Positions 46,805 to 57,938 of a stretch of 64,000 nt of DNA are shown here, one piece after another. Position 1 is the stretch's first letter; each line of letters opens with the position of its first letter. Location: the NCBI RefSeq assembly GCF_018812025.1, contig NC_063061.1:6313796-6377795 (forward strand). Direction: 5' to 3'. Below the pieces are notes generated by a model, which was not told the origin of the DNA, searched no databases, and saw only the letters and a list, made by a program, of their open reading frames with translations. Origin of the DNA: Megalobrama amblycephala (taxonomy: Eukaryota; Chordata; Actinopteri; Cypriniformes; Xenocyprididae). The position numbers and the translations under genes are program-made.

Positions 46805-48400
46805 GGTTCGGGGGTACCCTTTATCGTATGGACAGATCATAAGAACCTTGAGTATATTCGATCGGCTAAAAGACTTAACTCCAGGCAGGCTCGGTGGGCA
46901 CTTTTTTTCGGACGTTTTGATTTTTCTCTATCGTACCGCCCGGGCTCCAAAAACATCAAGCCCGATTCTTTATCTCGCATTTTTGATCCTTCCGAACGCC
47001 CGTCTACTCCCGAGTGTATTCTTCCCGAGACATTAGTGGTCTCCACTCTTACATGGGAGGTCGAATCGAAGGTCCTGTCGGCCTTAGAAGGGGTAACACC
47101 TCCGCCCGGATGCCCACCGAACCGTTTGTTTGTGCCGGAGAAGTTAAGGTCCTGCGTTATCAAATGGGGTCATTGTTCCATCGTGGCTTGTCATCCAGGG
47201 GTTAATCAGACCAGGTTTTTGGTTAAGCAACGATTCTGGTGGCCAGCTATGGCTCGTGACATTCGCAGTTTTGTTTTGGCTTGCTCGGTTTGCGCCACTG
47301 GCAAGACTTCCAATCGACCCCCAGATGGGTTACTCCAACCGCTGTCTGTCCCTTCGAGACCTTGGTCGCACATTGCGCTAGATTTCGTTACCGCCCTCCC
47401 ACCCTCCCAGGGGTACACGGTCGTTTTGACCGTGGTGGACCGGTTCTCGAAGGCGACTCATTTTGTTCCCTTAACCAAATTACCCTCTGCTAAGGAGACA
47501 GCGGTTACCGTCGTAGACCACATTTTTCGGTTACATGGCCTCCCGATAGATGTGGTGTCCGACAGGGGTCCCCAATTTGTGTCCAAATTTTGGCAAGAGT
47601 TTTGTAGACTGCTGGGGGCGACTGTCAGTCTTTCCTCTGGGTTCCATCCCCAGACCAATGGGCAGACCGAGAGAGCCAACCAGGATTTGGAGCGAATGTT
47701 GCGATGTTTGGCGTCCAAGAATCCTTCCTCCTGGAGCCAACAACTCTCTATGATTGAGTACGCACATAATTCATTACCAGTGTCTTCTACGGGCCTCTCT
47801 CCGTTTGAATGTAGTATAGGTTACCAGCCACCTGTGTTTCCCAGTCTGGAATCTGAAGTCGCGGTCCCCTCCGCTCACGCCTTTGTCCAGAGGTGCCACC
47901 GCACTTGGAGCAGAGCCCGTGAGACTCTGCTGCAGGTGAGGGCGCGCACCAAGGCTAAGACTGATCGCCACCGGTCGAAGCCTCCCGTATACGTCGTTGG
48001 TCAAAAGGTGTGGCTTTCTACTAAGAACATTCCACTCCGCTCCGTTGCCAATAAATTAGCTCCTAAATTCATCGGCCCGTTCCCATTACCTCCAGCGTAC
48101 AGGAGGATTCATCCCGCCTTTCATGTTTCCAAAATTAAACCCGTTTTTCACTCTCATCTTAATCCGCCTACTCCGGTTCCTCCACCGCCGCGACTCGTAG
48201 ATGGGGAACCTACTTATTCGGTCAATCGCATTCTGGACTCTAGGCGGAGGGGACGCGGATTCCAGTACTTGGTGGACTGGGAAGGTTACGGTCCGGAGGA
48301 GAGAAGTTGGGTTCCTGCCAGGGACATCCTGGATCACTCCCTCATCGATGATTACAATCGACAGGTAAGGAGCTCTGGGAACGCCGTGAGGCGTTCCTAG
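46805..48400 (+). pseudogene. Chromovirus Pol, second part: RNase H end, integrase, chromodomain
   Basis: Open without stops from 46805 to TAG 48398-48400 and encoding about 530 residues. RNase H ends with [10 protein letters not shown] and YRPGSKN. The integrase zinc-binding HHCC is at about 47167-47295 ([15 protein letters not shown]). The catalytic core has D at about 47380 (LDFVTALP), D at about 47562 (VSDRGPQF) and E at about 47670 (NGQTERANQ). A C-terminal chromodomain lies at about 48215-48370 ([32 protein letters not shown]), which in chromoviruses targets integration to marked chromatin. It is separated from the first part by the RNase H deletion, so it is not reachable by normal translation. 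Confidence 0.88.
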
Positions 48401-48412
48401 GAGGGAGGGTAC

Positions 48413-48893
48413 TGTCACGGTTCATGAATCCGCTGTCTCATTCTGGTGTCTGTGTGTTCTGTAGTGTCACCTGATTGTTTGTGTGGGCGTCGCCGCTGAT
48501 TATCTGATCAGCGGCAGCTGGTTGCAATTACACCTGCCTATATAACGCCTTGTCTTTCGTCTCTTGTTTGTCAGATCGTTGTTTGGAGTCCTGGTGTTGT
48601 TGTCTCGTGTTTGCTTGTTGTTTGTTCCTTGGACTGGATTTCTCGTCGTTGTTTCCTGTTCCCTGTTTCCTCGTTTGGATTGTTCTCTGGATTTCACCCA
48701 CGGATTACACAGCACTGTTTCACGGACGCACTTCACCAGTCACCATTCATCTGGACTCTCATCGCCCATCGAGGTCCCTGCGTCACCACTCTCCTGCTGT
48801 GTTCGTTGTGTTATCTGTGACTGACCATCTGTGTGTGAAGCTCTTAATAAAAGAGATTAACTTGCTATTGCATCCGTCATTATTTACGTGACA
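48413..48893 (+). repeat. Chromovirus 3' LTR
   Basis: Same sequence as the 5' LTR apart from two 2-bp differences (GTGTGTC/GTGTC near 48465; TTGTGTTG/TTGTTG near 48616). AATAAA at about 48846. Confidence 0.95.
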
Positions 48894-49623
48894 GGAAGTA
48901 GCCATCAGAGGATGGGTACATGGTGGTCATAAAGGGATGGACATGGTCAGAAACAATGCTCAGGTAGGCCGTGGCATTTAAACGATGCCCAATTGGCACT
49001 AAGGGGCCTAAAGTGTGCCAAGAAAACATCCCCCACACCATTACACCACCACCACCAGCCTGCACAGTGGTAACAAGGCATGATGGATCCATGTTCTCAT
49101 TCTGTTTACGCCAAATTCTGACTCTACCATCTGAATGTCTCAACAGAAATCGAGACTCATCAGACCAGGCAACATTTTTCCAGTCTTCAACTGTCCAATT
49201 TTGGTGAGCTCGTGCAAATTGTAGCCTCTTTTTCCTATTTGTAGTGGAGATGAATGGTACCCGGTGGGGTCTTCTGCTGTTGTAGCCCATCCGCCTCAAG
49301 GTTGTGCGTGTTGTGGCTTCACAAATGCTTTGCTGCATACCTCGGCTGTAACGAGTGGTTATTTCAGTCAAAGTTGCTCTTCTATCAGCTTGAATTAGTC
49401 GACCCATTCTCCTCTGACCTCTAGCATCAACAAGGCATTTTCGCCCACAGGACTGCCGCATACTGGATGTTTTTCCCTTTTCACACCATTCTTTGTAAAC
49501 CCTAGAAATGGTTGTGCGTAAAAATCCCAGTAACTGAGCAGATTGTGAAATACTCAGACCGGCCCGTCTGGCACCAACAACCATGCCACGCTCAAAATTG
49601 TTTAAATCACCTTTCTTTCCCAT
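48894..49623 (-). pseudogene. Tc1-like transposase, N-terminal part
   Basis: It starts at ATG 49623 (MGKKGDLNNFERGMVVGARR). The helix-turn-helix DNA-binding region is followed by the first catalytic aspartate in VAWSDESRFLL and the VQAGGGGVMVWGMFSW motif. The frame is intact to the chromovirus junction at 48894-48898 and continues at 43698 on the other side. The open frame also extends upstream of this ATG, but that part is element leader. Confidence 0.9.
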
Positions 49624-49767
49624 TCTGACATTCAGTTTGGAGTTCAGGAGATTGTCTTTACCAGACAACACCCCTAAATGCATTGAAGCAACTGCCATGT
49701 GATTGGTTGATTACATAATTGCATTAATGAGAAATTGAACAGGTGTTCCTAATAATCCTTTAGGTGA

Positions 49768-49869
<102 letters not shown>

Positions 49870-50439
49870 GGTAGACGGTAGTGCAAATAAACATATATAT
49901 GAAACAGACATTCTCAACTATATTTCTTGAATGTAAAAGAAAAAAAACAGTAAAAATACAGAAATAATACACATCTATTTGTTCACTAGTCAGGGCACTG
50001 ATCAGGGAGTCGGCCACATTCATTTACAAGGTATACTGATATTCCCTAGGAAGCTAGGGAGCTGTTTGAGACACAGGGATAGTTTGTAGCGGTCTTCCTT
50101 GTCTACTTACTTTCTCTTGTCGTCTTGGTATCAGTGTGTACTCGGCAAGACTGTTTTGTGCTTGAGCACCAAAGTCGTGTTTTACTGTAACTTCAGCATC
50201 TCCAGGCACGTGAACAAAAGTGCCACTCTCATTGGTCTGGCAGTTTTTAACGTGGCGCGTCAAACCAAAAGAGGCGTTTTTTAAAAAAATGACGCTTTTA
50301 CGCCTCGCGTTTTTCACGTCGGTGTGCACACTCACATTGGCGCCATTTGTTTAGTCACGAGGCGTTAAACGTCGGCGATAATTTCGCGCGATATTCATCC
50401 CGGTGTGTACAGGCCAATCTTTTTGAAGCAACAGGAACA

Positions 50440-50625
50440 CAAGAGCTTGGCTCTGAAGCGAAAGACAGAGTGCGAGTGTACCCGCTTCCATATTTATACC
50501 CGCTCACGGGGGCAGTGCGCGCGACACAAAGCTTGCACGCCAGTGTCCATTGGCTTGTTTATTTTACATTTGAAGTTGATAGAGCTCTCTTGCGATATCC
50601 CAATTCGTCGGTTCACTTTTGATGT
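50440..50625. repeat. DIRS inverted terminal repeat, right
   Basis: Inverted match of 40150-40330. On the minus strand it carries GGGTATAAATATGG, a TATA-like promoter element suited to driving the minus-strand DIRS genes. Confidence 0.75.
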
Positions 50626-50639
50626 ACGTCGAACGTGAC

Positions 50640-50662
50640 CAATTGAAAAGGAACAACATATA

Positions 50663-50693
<31 letters not shown>

Positions 50694-51000
50694 AGGTTTG
50701 GCTATACACCGTGTGCAGAATTATTAGGCAAGTTGATTTTCTGATCATATTTTTTTCCCAATCACATTTTACCAATTCCAATCTGAATAACTACTGTTAT
50801 GTTTGTATTTAATCATTTATAAATTACATATAATTGTTAAGGAATTAATTGTGAAACCATCAGGAACCCTTTAGTCTCCATCACCACACCATTTTCCAGA
50901 ACTGTAACCTACCTGGAGTCTCCAGAAGTGCAAGTGGTGTCAGAATCTCATAGACTTAGGTTAGGTAAAAAAATCCTAAAAAAAACTACCCCCACTTAAC
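50640..51000. repeat. Locus repeat, block 4 (first copy)
   Basis: It aligns with 54560-55130: (GT)n, then AGGTTTGGCTATACACCGTG, CAGGAACCCTTTAGTCTCCA and GTAACCTACCTGGAGTCTCC. It probably continues block 3 of copy A at 39.9 kb, from which the DIRS nest separates it. Confidence 0.85.
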
Positions 51001-51059
51001 AAGAATCACATACTGAAGTGATAAAAAAATACACGAAGACTGCTTTTTGAATAACCAGC

Positions 51060-51510
51060 ACCACATCCTCTTGTACCACTCTTTGAAGAATTTATCTTCC
51101 AATATCTAGCAGCGAGTTTTGGGAGTTCATTTTTAGAAAAGTCTGACTTGCAGAGATGGACTAAAAATGATCATCCAGAACTTGCTGCCAGATTTTGTGC
51201 TCATCTGAACAGCTTCGTGCAAAAAATTTAAATGAACTCTGTCTATTGTTAAGCCACCACCTCCAAATTTTAGTAAACAGGAGAAACACGCTTTAACTTC
51301 TTTGAGCAAGGATCAGAACTTCACAATACCTTCCAGTTGATAAGGGAAGATCTACAGTGGTGTTGAATACAGAGGATTATCATGAGAAGATACACTTCTC
51401 AATGACCATAACACACATGAAAGGTTGAAACATGATCCCACTGGCAAATATAAGAAACAATTTATCAGTTGTTTGCTTGGTAATACAAATTATCCATTTG
51501 TTACCAATAT
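51060..51510 (+). pseudogene. Retroelement RT relic (possibly Penelope-like)
   Basis: In broken frames: PPNFSKQEKHALTSLSKDQN, then DKGRSTVVLNTEDYHEKI, then KHDPTGKYK with shifts. The (A)DKG..VVL....Y motif before the RT palm is characteristic of Penelope-like and some other reverse transcriptases. No catalytic motif remains; the class is uncertain. Confidence 0.45.
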
Positions 51511-51848
51511 CCAATTAAAAGAGAAGACAGCACACACTATACCTTCATTTTGACTCTTTTGAGTCAACCTTTTACAAACATATTGTAAATACAATTGTTA
51601 GGCTTAGTTCTAATTCAATTTATGTTGCTGTCTTATTCAATTTACATTGTTGTAATTACTCTTCCATTCCAACAGGAATAGGAAGGAAATAGGAATCCCT
51701 AGCTGTCACAAACTGATGTGGTAGTTCACAAGATTGAAGACAATGTAGATCAATTACTAACTTTCTTTAATAGACATGACGATAATACATAGATGAAGGC
51801 ACAGAGAATTATGTATATTAATATGGTCTTAAAATATTTTATATGAAG

Positions 51849-51996
51849 TATGTTGTAGATTACTAGTATCGACAACTAAAACAATTGAATATAATGGGAA
51901 ATATACTTTAAAGTGTGACAAACTGTAACACTTTAGCTCCGGTATTTCTCATCATTGTCCATTGACTTAGTTGTCTATACTAATAATCTATAACAT
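51849..51996. repeat. Imperfect hairpin of about 150 bp
   Basis: Left arm TATGTTGTAGATTACTAGTA + TCGACAACTAA and right arm TTAGTTGTCTATACTAATAA + TCTATAACATA mirror each other across about 40 bp. MITE-like, without known family. Confidence 0.6.
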
Positions 51997-52029
51997 ACAT
52001 CATATGTACAGTTTGTCAAAAACTTTCTG

Positions 52030-52589
52030 CTAAATATTCTATATGATGATTTAATTTTAATTTGTGGCTGCAGAATACATAAAAGCATTGAAATAACATG
52101 TTTAGTAATCAAACACTCATTTTATTCATCACGTAAACAACTGTACATGTTGGGCCTGTGCAGTTTCATACATAAATCTATGTTTAATTTCAGAGAAACC
52201 ATTTTGTTATTGTTTTTTGGGACCACCACAAAATCTGGATCAATGCAAAGCTGTTTGAGAACCACTGCTCTAGTGCAAATGATACATCTACATATTCAGT
52301 ATTTACAGAAACACAAGACATGCTTAAGACATTGCAGAAACACAAGACATTGCTCGTTTTTTATTACTACAATTTTCTGCATTTTAGAATAACAGCGAAG
52401 TGTTGCAGACAGTGTTTTTTAGATCATATGAAACATGCCATGTGTGCCCAAACCTCAACCAATAATGTACGTAATTAACAATCTAAATTAACTAAATATT
52501 TCAATTTGTTGAATCTACAAAATTTGATTCATGTAGTCATCAAAAGTCATAAATGGAAAAGTCATCCATTACGGCTAAATTTCAGGAAG
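52030..52589. repeat. Locus repeat, copy B, block 2
   Basis: 3' flank of the intact receptor gene. It matches 32060-32520 and partly 63280-63450. It includes GGGCCTGTGCAGTTTCATAC and the ACCACAAAATCTGGATCAAT block. It presumably contains the 3' UTR, which is not delimited. Confidence 0.8.
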
Positions 52590-53558
52590 TTAGCGGTTTA
52601 TGCTGATTCTCCTTCTGTTTAAAGCATGCATGTTTTTAAACTTGCCCTGAATGGCACAGAGTATGGTTTTCCTGTACACACTGGATAAGAAGTAATAGAC
52701 AATTGGGTCCAGACAACTATTTAGAGCAGACAGTAACAAAGTACTCTCATTTAAGATGTGCAACAGTTGTTGGCTATGAAGATCCCCGATCACATTCATC
52801 TGAGCCAGAATGTATGGGATTCGTATTGCATGGTAAGGCAAGAAACACAAAGTAAAAATGAACGGTACCAAGAAAGTCTTCATGATGACCCTCTGTTTGC
52901 GACTCTGTGCCTTAGGGTCACCATTACCCATGGACATAGTCCTGAGTTTATTAGTGATCTTCACATAAAAACAAAGAAAGGCCACATAAAAAACAAGGAA
53001 GACCACCATTGTTGTCAGGTTAATGATCCCACCGACGGTCCCCTTGCTGTGGAAGTGGAAGCAAACTTTGTCGCACGGATGTTCCAGGCTGTTGCTTGTC
53101 AAAAAGGGGATCATTCCGGAAATGAGGACTACCCAGACGATGTAGCTTGCCATGTGGCTCCACTTGGTCTTTTGGATGCTGAACACCCAAACAGGCTTGA
53201 TGATTTTCAAGTAGCGATCCAGACTGATGAGGCTGAGGAACAGGATGCTGGAATACATGTTCAAGTAGAAGAAGATGCCCACCACCTTGCACAAGTAGAA
53301 GGGACCTACTTTGTTGTGGTAATAAACCCGGACAGGCAAACACAGGACCAGCATAGTGTCTGCCAGGGTAAGGTGTCGCATGTATACGGCCATGGAAGAG
53401 TCTGTATGCCACCGAAGGAAAAATATGTAAAGGGTGACGGTGTTGCAGAGCAGACCGATGCAAAAGATGAAAATGTAGCCAATGGGCAAGAGGGGTGAAA
53501 GTATGCTATCATGAATCTTGCAGGATTCGTTTGTGGTTAAATTGCCTTCCTGCAACAT
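52590..53558 (-). CDS. gpr34l: GPR34-like class A G-protein-coupled receptor, intact
   Basis: A 322-residue seven-transmembrane receptor of the plasma membrane in the P2Y12-like branch. GPR34 itself responds to lysophosphatidylserine; the ligand here is inferred, not shown. I chose ATG 53558 (MLQEGNLTTNES), which lies 61 nt after a splice acceptor; the longer frame has only a GTG. N6 and N10 are glycosylation sequons. TM1 is about 22-47, and C90-C166 is the extracellular disulfide. DRY is at 114-116 in LDRYLKI, FLPYH at 239-243 in TM6, and DPIVYY replaces NPxxY in TM7 (284-289). The CKVVG.FFY.NMY stretch of TM3 is closest in my memory to GPR34. The C-tail is short and basic. It is the only complete copy in a tandemly repeated locus. 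Confidence 0.88.
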   Translation of the reverse strand: MLQEGNLTTNESCKIHDSILSPLLPIGYIFIFCIGLLCNTVTLYIFFLRWHTDSSMAVYMRHLTLADTMLVLCLPVRVYYHNKVGPFYLCKVVGIFFYLNMYSSILFLSLISLDRYLKIIKPVWVFSIQKTKWSHMASYIVWVVLISGMIPFLTSNSLEHPCDKVCFHFHSKGTVGGIINLTTMVVFLVFYVAFLCFYVKITNKLRTMSMGNGDPKAQSRKQRVIMKTFLVPFIFTLCFLPYHAIRIPYILAQMNVIGDLHSQQLLHILNESTLLLSALNSCLDPIVYYFLSSVYRKTILCAIQGKFKNMHALNRRRISINR

Positions 53559-53619
53559 TTTGTACACTTGCCGTCCACTGCTCCTTAAAAATCTTGACAC
53601 ACAGAGATATTTGGTGGTC
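53559..53619 (-). other. 5' UTR part of receptor exon 2
   Basis: From the predicted acceptor (CCAATAG before GACCACC, boundary 53619) to the start codon. The acceptor is conserved in pseudogene copy A. Confidence 0.55.
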
Positions 53620-53751
53620 CTATTGGAGCATAGGGGAAAACGGTCAAAGAATAGTCTGTATTTTGACAGGTTTTTACTTGATCTTTCTTACAGCTTGTTG
53701 AATTGCTGTTGGACAAATGCAAAGATTCCAAGAAAAGAATAGCGCTCTTAC
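53620..53751 (-). other. Predicted small 5' UTR intron of the receptor
   Basis: Donor CACAG|GTAAGAG at 53752/53751 and acceptor CCCCTATGCTCCAATAG at 53620 on the minus strand give a 132-bp intron. The upstream exon would start above 53752, toward about 53900. Prediction from consensus only. Confidence 0.5.
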
Positions 53752-54054
53752 CTGTGTGAGTGGTTTGCTTGCTCTCGAGCGAGTAACTAAGTGTATGTCT
53801 GTTCAGAAACTACAGCACCTATGCAGGAAATTCTGTCTGTATGTGACGTCTGACCTGGTTGCTGTGGTTGATGATGCTATTAACCCCAGCAGATATGTCA
53901 GTGCTAGTTAAACCATGTTTATAGAAAAGCAAAAGTCACTTTCACTCTCAGAGCACAGGTAATGACCATTGCCTTATTTTTACCCCAAAACTGTGCACAG
54001 TTGAGGAATATACACTTTAGAGTTCTTTGGCTTGAACCTTAACAAAAACATTTC

Positions 54055-54345
54055 ATCATAAAAGTTTTTTAGTAGATTTAATAAGATTAAACTAAAGAAT
54101 GAAACCCTGTTTTGTTAGATAACTGCAATATAAACTAGATTTTGACAATTTATGATGAAAATATGTGATGTGAGTTTTCAGGGTGGTTGTTTACTGGCAG
54201 ACATAAAAGCAGAAGTTTCTTTGATGTTTTGTTCTCATTTGGTTCCCTCCTTCAATACAAGTTTATAGGATTTTTTTTTCTAGTTTTATTGTCCCTGTCA
54301 TTCATGTCTACTACTGCCCTTACAAAAGATTACTGTACTTTTTAC
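54055..54345. repeat. Locus repeat, copy B, block 3
   Basis: Matches 39195-39850, without the solo LTR present there. Confidence 0.85.
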
Positions 54346-54472
54346 ATATAGAAAACTGCAGTACAACTGCAGATTTACTGCTGTTGAACTTCACTGAACT
54401 GCAGTTGTACTGTGATTATACTTCATCATACTGCAAATCTATGGTTGTGCTTAATTATACTGCATCTGCTAT

Positions 54473-54476
<4 letters not shown>

Positions 54477-54567
<91 letters not shown>
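54477..54567. repeat. (GT)n microsatellite
   Basis: About 45 GT units. The paralogous tract at 50666-50693 has about 14. Confidence 0.97.
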
Positions 54568-54568
<1 letters not shown>

Positions 54569-55190
54569 AGTGTGTATCGGTGTGTGTAGGTTTGGCTATA
54601 CACCGTGTGCAGAATTATTAGATAAATTGATTTTATGATCATATATATATATATATATATATATTTTATCAATTCCAAACCACATCAATCTTAATTACTA
54701 TTAGGTTTGTATTTAATCATTTATAAATGATGTATAATTGTTACAGAAGGCTGAAAGTGAAAACGCCTTATATTCAGGTGTGCATAATTATTAGGCAGTT
54801 TTTCTTTTACAGATAAAATGGGCCAAAAAAAGAGATTTAACTAAGACTGAAACATCAAAAATTATTAAATGCCCATGAGAAGAATGCAATACTAATGCAA
54901 TACTAGACATTGTAACACAAACAGGTAGAGAAGAAAAGACACATATTAACTGCAAAATAATTAATAAGTAAGGTGGAGAATTAAGTGTGAAAACATCAGG
55001 AACCCTTTAGTCTCCAGCACCACCATTTTCCAGAACTGTAACCTACCTGGAGTCTCCAGAAGTGTAAGCGGTGTCAGAATCTCATAGACTTAGGTTACAG
55101 TAGGTAAAGAATCCTAAAAAATGACCCACACTTAATAAAACTATATATATATACCATGTACCACTGTTTGGAGAATTTGTACTGATGTAA
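54568..55190. repeat. Locus repeat, block 4 (second copy)
   Basis: Matches 50693-51000. It contains an additional 200-bp segment (about 54755-54980) absent from the first copy, so one copy has lost or gained it. Confidence 0.85.
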
Positions 55191-55390
55191 TGTTTGTACA
55201 TCAAACATTCCACACATTGAATTTTGTACTGTGCAAGACGACCAGCAGATGGCGCCATAGACAATGAATTATGATACATTGTGATACACTCTCTTTGATA
55301 AAAAAAAAAAAAAAAACACAGGAATAAATATTTTTGTTTCTGCTTTGTTACCAGAAAGCCAAAATAACAGATCCGGCCATTCTGGACCAT

Positions 55391-55490
55391 ATTATTATAT
55401 TATATTATATTATATTATATTATATTATATTATATTATATTATATTATATTATATTATATTATATTATATTATATTATATTATATTATTA
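55391..55490. repeat. (ATATT)n microsatellite, left part
   Basis: About 20 units. It resumes at 57075-57113 on the other side of the Tc1-like insertion. Confidence 0.95.
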
Positions 55491-55492
55491 TA

Positions 55493-57074
55493 CAAACCCG
55501 ATTCCAAAAAAGTTGGGACACTGTACAAATTGTGAATAAAAAAAGAATGCAATAATTTACAAATAAACTTATATTTTATTCACAATAGAATATAGATAAC
55601 ATATCAAATGTTGAAAGTGAGACATTTTGAAATGTCATGCCAAATATTGGCTCATTTTGGATTTCATGAGAGCTACACATTCCAAAAAAGTTGGGACAGG
55701 TAGCAATAAGAGGCCGGAAAAGTTAAATGTACATATAAGGAACAGCTGGAGGACCAATTTGCAACTTATTAGGTCAGTTGACAACATGATTGGGTATAAA
55801 AAGAGCCTCTCAGAGTGGCAGTGTCTCTCAGAAGTCAAGATGGGCAGAGGATCACCAATTCCCCCAATGCTGCGGCGAAAAATAGTGGAGCAATATCAGA
55901 AAGGAGTTTCTCAGAGAAAAATTGCAAAGAGTTTGAAATTATCATCATCTACAGTGCATAATATCATCCAAAGATTCAGAGAATCTGGAACAATCTCTGT
56001 GCGTAAGGGTCAAGGCCGGAAAACCATACTGGATACCCGTGATCTTCGGGCCCTTAGACGGCACATACAGGAATGCTACTGTAATGGAAATCACAACATG
56101 GGCTCAGGAATACTTCCAGAAATCATTGTCAGTGAACACAATCCACCGTGCCATTCGCCGTTGCCGGCTAAAACTCTATAGGTCAAAAAAGAAGCCATAT
56201 CTAAACATGATCCAGAAGCGCAGACATTTTCTCTGGGCCAAGGCTCATTTAAAATGGACTGTGGCAAAGTTGAAAACTGTTCTGTGGTCAGACGAATCAA
56301 AATTTGAAGTTCATTTTTGAAAACTGGGACGCCATGTCATCCAGACTAAAGAGGACAAGGACAACCCAAGTTGTTATCAGCGCTCAGTTCAGAAGCCTGC
56401 ATCTCTGATGGTATGGGGTTACATGAGTGCATGTGGCATGGGCAGCTTACACATCTGGAAAGGCACCATCAATGCTGAAAGGTATATCCAAGTTCTAGAA
56501 CAACATATGCTCCCATCCAGACGTCGTCTCTCTCAGGGAAGACCTTGCATTTTCCAACATGACAATGCCAGACCACATACTGCATCAATTACAACATCAT
56601 GGCTGCGTAGAAGAAGGATCCGGGTACTGAAATGGCCAGCCTGCAGTCCATATCTTTTACCCATAGAAAACATTTGGCGCATCATAAAGAGGAAGATGCG
56701 ACAAAGAAGACCTAAGACAGCTGAGCAACTAGAAGCCTGTATTAGACAAGAATGGGACAACATTCCTATTCCTAAACTTGAGCAACTTGTCTCCTCAGTC
56801 CCCAGATGTTTGCAGACTGTTATAAAAAGAAGAGGGGATGCCACACAATTGTAAACATGGCCTTGTCCCAACTTTTTTGAGATGTGTTGATGCCATGAAA
56901 TCTAAAATCAACTTATTTTTCCCTTAAAATGATACATTTTCTCAATTTAAACATGTGACATGTCATCTATGTTGTATTCTGAATAAAATATTGAAATTTG
57001 AAACTTCCACATCATTGCATTCTGTTTTTATTCACAATTTGTACAGTGTCCCAACTTTTTTTGAATCAGGTTTG
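55493..57074 (+). mobile_element. Tc1-like transposon, copy 2, full length but inactive
   Basis: TA on each side (55491-55492 and 57075-57076). Outer ends CAAACCCGATTCCAAAAAAG and the complement of CAAACCTGATTCAAAAAAAG, with inner repeats near 55680 and 56860 (IR/DR structure). It is 1582 bp long and has both ends, unlike copy 1, but its transposase gene is broken. Confidence 0.93.
55846..56854 (+). pseudogene. Tc1-like transposase, copy 2, disrupted
   Basis: It starts MGRGSPIPPML like copy 1. An 8-bp deletion at about 56064 (relative to copy 1) shifts the frame, which continues in the frame 56039-56320. A base change creates TGA at 56318-56320 shortly after the first catalytic aspartate (LWSDESKFEV). 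The last third (56408-56854) is open with FQHDNARPHTAS and the glutamate in LPIENIW. It keeps the five residues missing from copy 1. Confidence 0.92.
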
Positions 57075-57180
57075 TATTATATTATATTATATTATATTAT
57101 ATTATATTATAATATTCAAGCTTCAAAAAAGGACTTAAGCACACCATAAAAGTATCATAAAAGTCTTCCATACAAGCTAT

Positions 57181-57560
57181 ACAGTTGCATGAAAAAGTAT
57201 TGCAGAATCTGTGAAAATGTTTAACAACATAAGAGAGATCATACAACATGCATGTTATTTTTTTATTTAGTACTGTCCTGAGTAAGATATTTTACATAAA
57301 AGATGTTTACATATAGTCCACAAGACTAAAAATAGATGAATTTATTAAAATAACCCTGTTCAAAAGTTTGGGAACAATTGGTTCTTAATACTGTGTGTGG
57401 TTACCTAGATGATCTACGACTGTTTTTTGTTTGTTTGTTTGTTTTTTGTTTTTGTGATGGATGTTCATGAGTCCCTTGTTTGTTCTGAGCAGTTAAACTG
57501 AGCTCTGTTCTTCAGAAAAACCACACACAGTTTTAGAACAAATGGTTCCTGTATTGTTCT
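57181..57560. repeat. Dispersed repeat (TTTATTTAGTACTGTCCTGA...)
   Basis: The series AAGATGTTTACATATAGTCC, CCCTGTTCAAAAGTTTGGGA and GTTCATGAGTCCCTTGTTTG is familiar from many cyprinid loci. Class unknown; no ORF. Confidence 0.45.
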
Positions 57561-57938
57561 TGCGTAGTCACTCAAATTAGTGTTGTACCAAGAAATGAAG
57601 TTTTATGTTATCACACAAGTCTAATATGGCACACTTTACACTCAAATTAAACATATCAGGTCACATTAGCAGGAGGCGGAACATTTAGCATTGCACTTAT
57701 GGAACAGATTAACAATGACACCCTATTACTAAAATTACGTTGGTATATTAGGTACCTTGGAGTAACTAGCTAAAGTGTCGTAACTAATGACATGCAGAAC
57801 ATACTTTCAACAAAACAATCTTTAGACTACAATCCACAATACTGCAATGTTTGATTTAGATCTTACAGAATGTCTGAAGTTCATGTTTTATAAATCAAGA
57901 ATGTCTCTAGGTTTCATCATGTGACCAGAGCGTGTAAA

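Larger units (their letters stand above)
43699..48893 (+). mobile_element. Tf1/sushi-type chromovirus (Ty3/Gypsy), innermost layer
   Basis: A complete LTR retrotransposon of 5195 bp flanked by a 5-bp duplication GGAAG (43694-43698 and 48894-48898). The LTRs are 485 and 481 bp and differ, by eye, only by two 2-bp indels, indicating recent insertion. It contains gag, protease, RT, RNase H, integrase and a C-terminal chromodomain, and no envelope. The primer-binding site (44185-44195) is complementary to the LTR itself. A purine-rich tract (AGGAGGGAGGGTAC) precedes the right LTR. One frameshifting deletion in the RNase H part probably prevents autonomy. Confidence 0.95.
55190..57180. repeat. Locus repeat, copy C, block 1
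   Basis: Matches 29000-29600, including the CTCF-like CCAGCAGATGGCGCC at 55244-55258 and the ATATT microsatellite, which is split by a Tc1 element. Confidence 0.8.

Noticed and set aside
53020..53463. 147-codon second minus-strand frame over the receptor
   Set aside because: Alternate frame of the receptor coding sequence; rich in His/Pro/Ser without structure.
52758..53498. 246-codon open frame on the + strand
   Set aside because: It is exactly antisense to the intact receptor gene. Its composition shows no domain, and the minus-strand frame has clear seven-transmembrane structure.
54384..54678. Cys/Val and Thr/His repeat frames
   Set aside because: Both are readings of the (GT)n tract.
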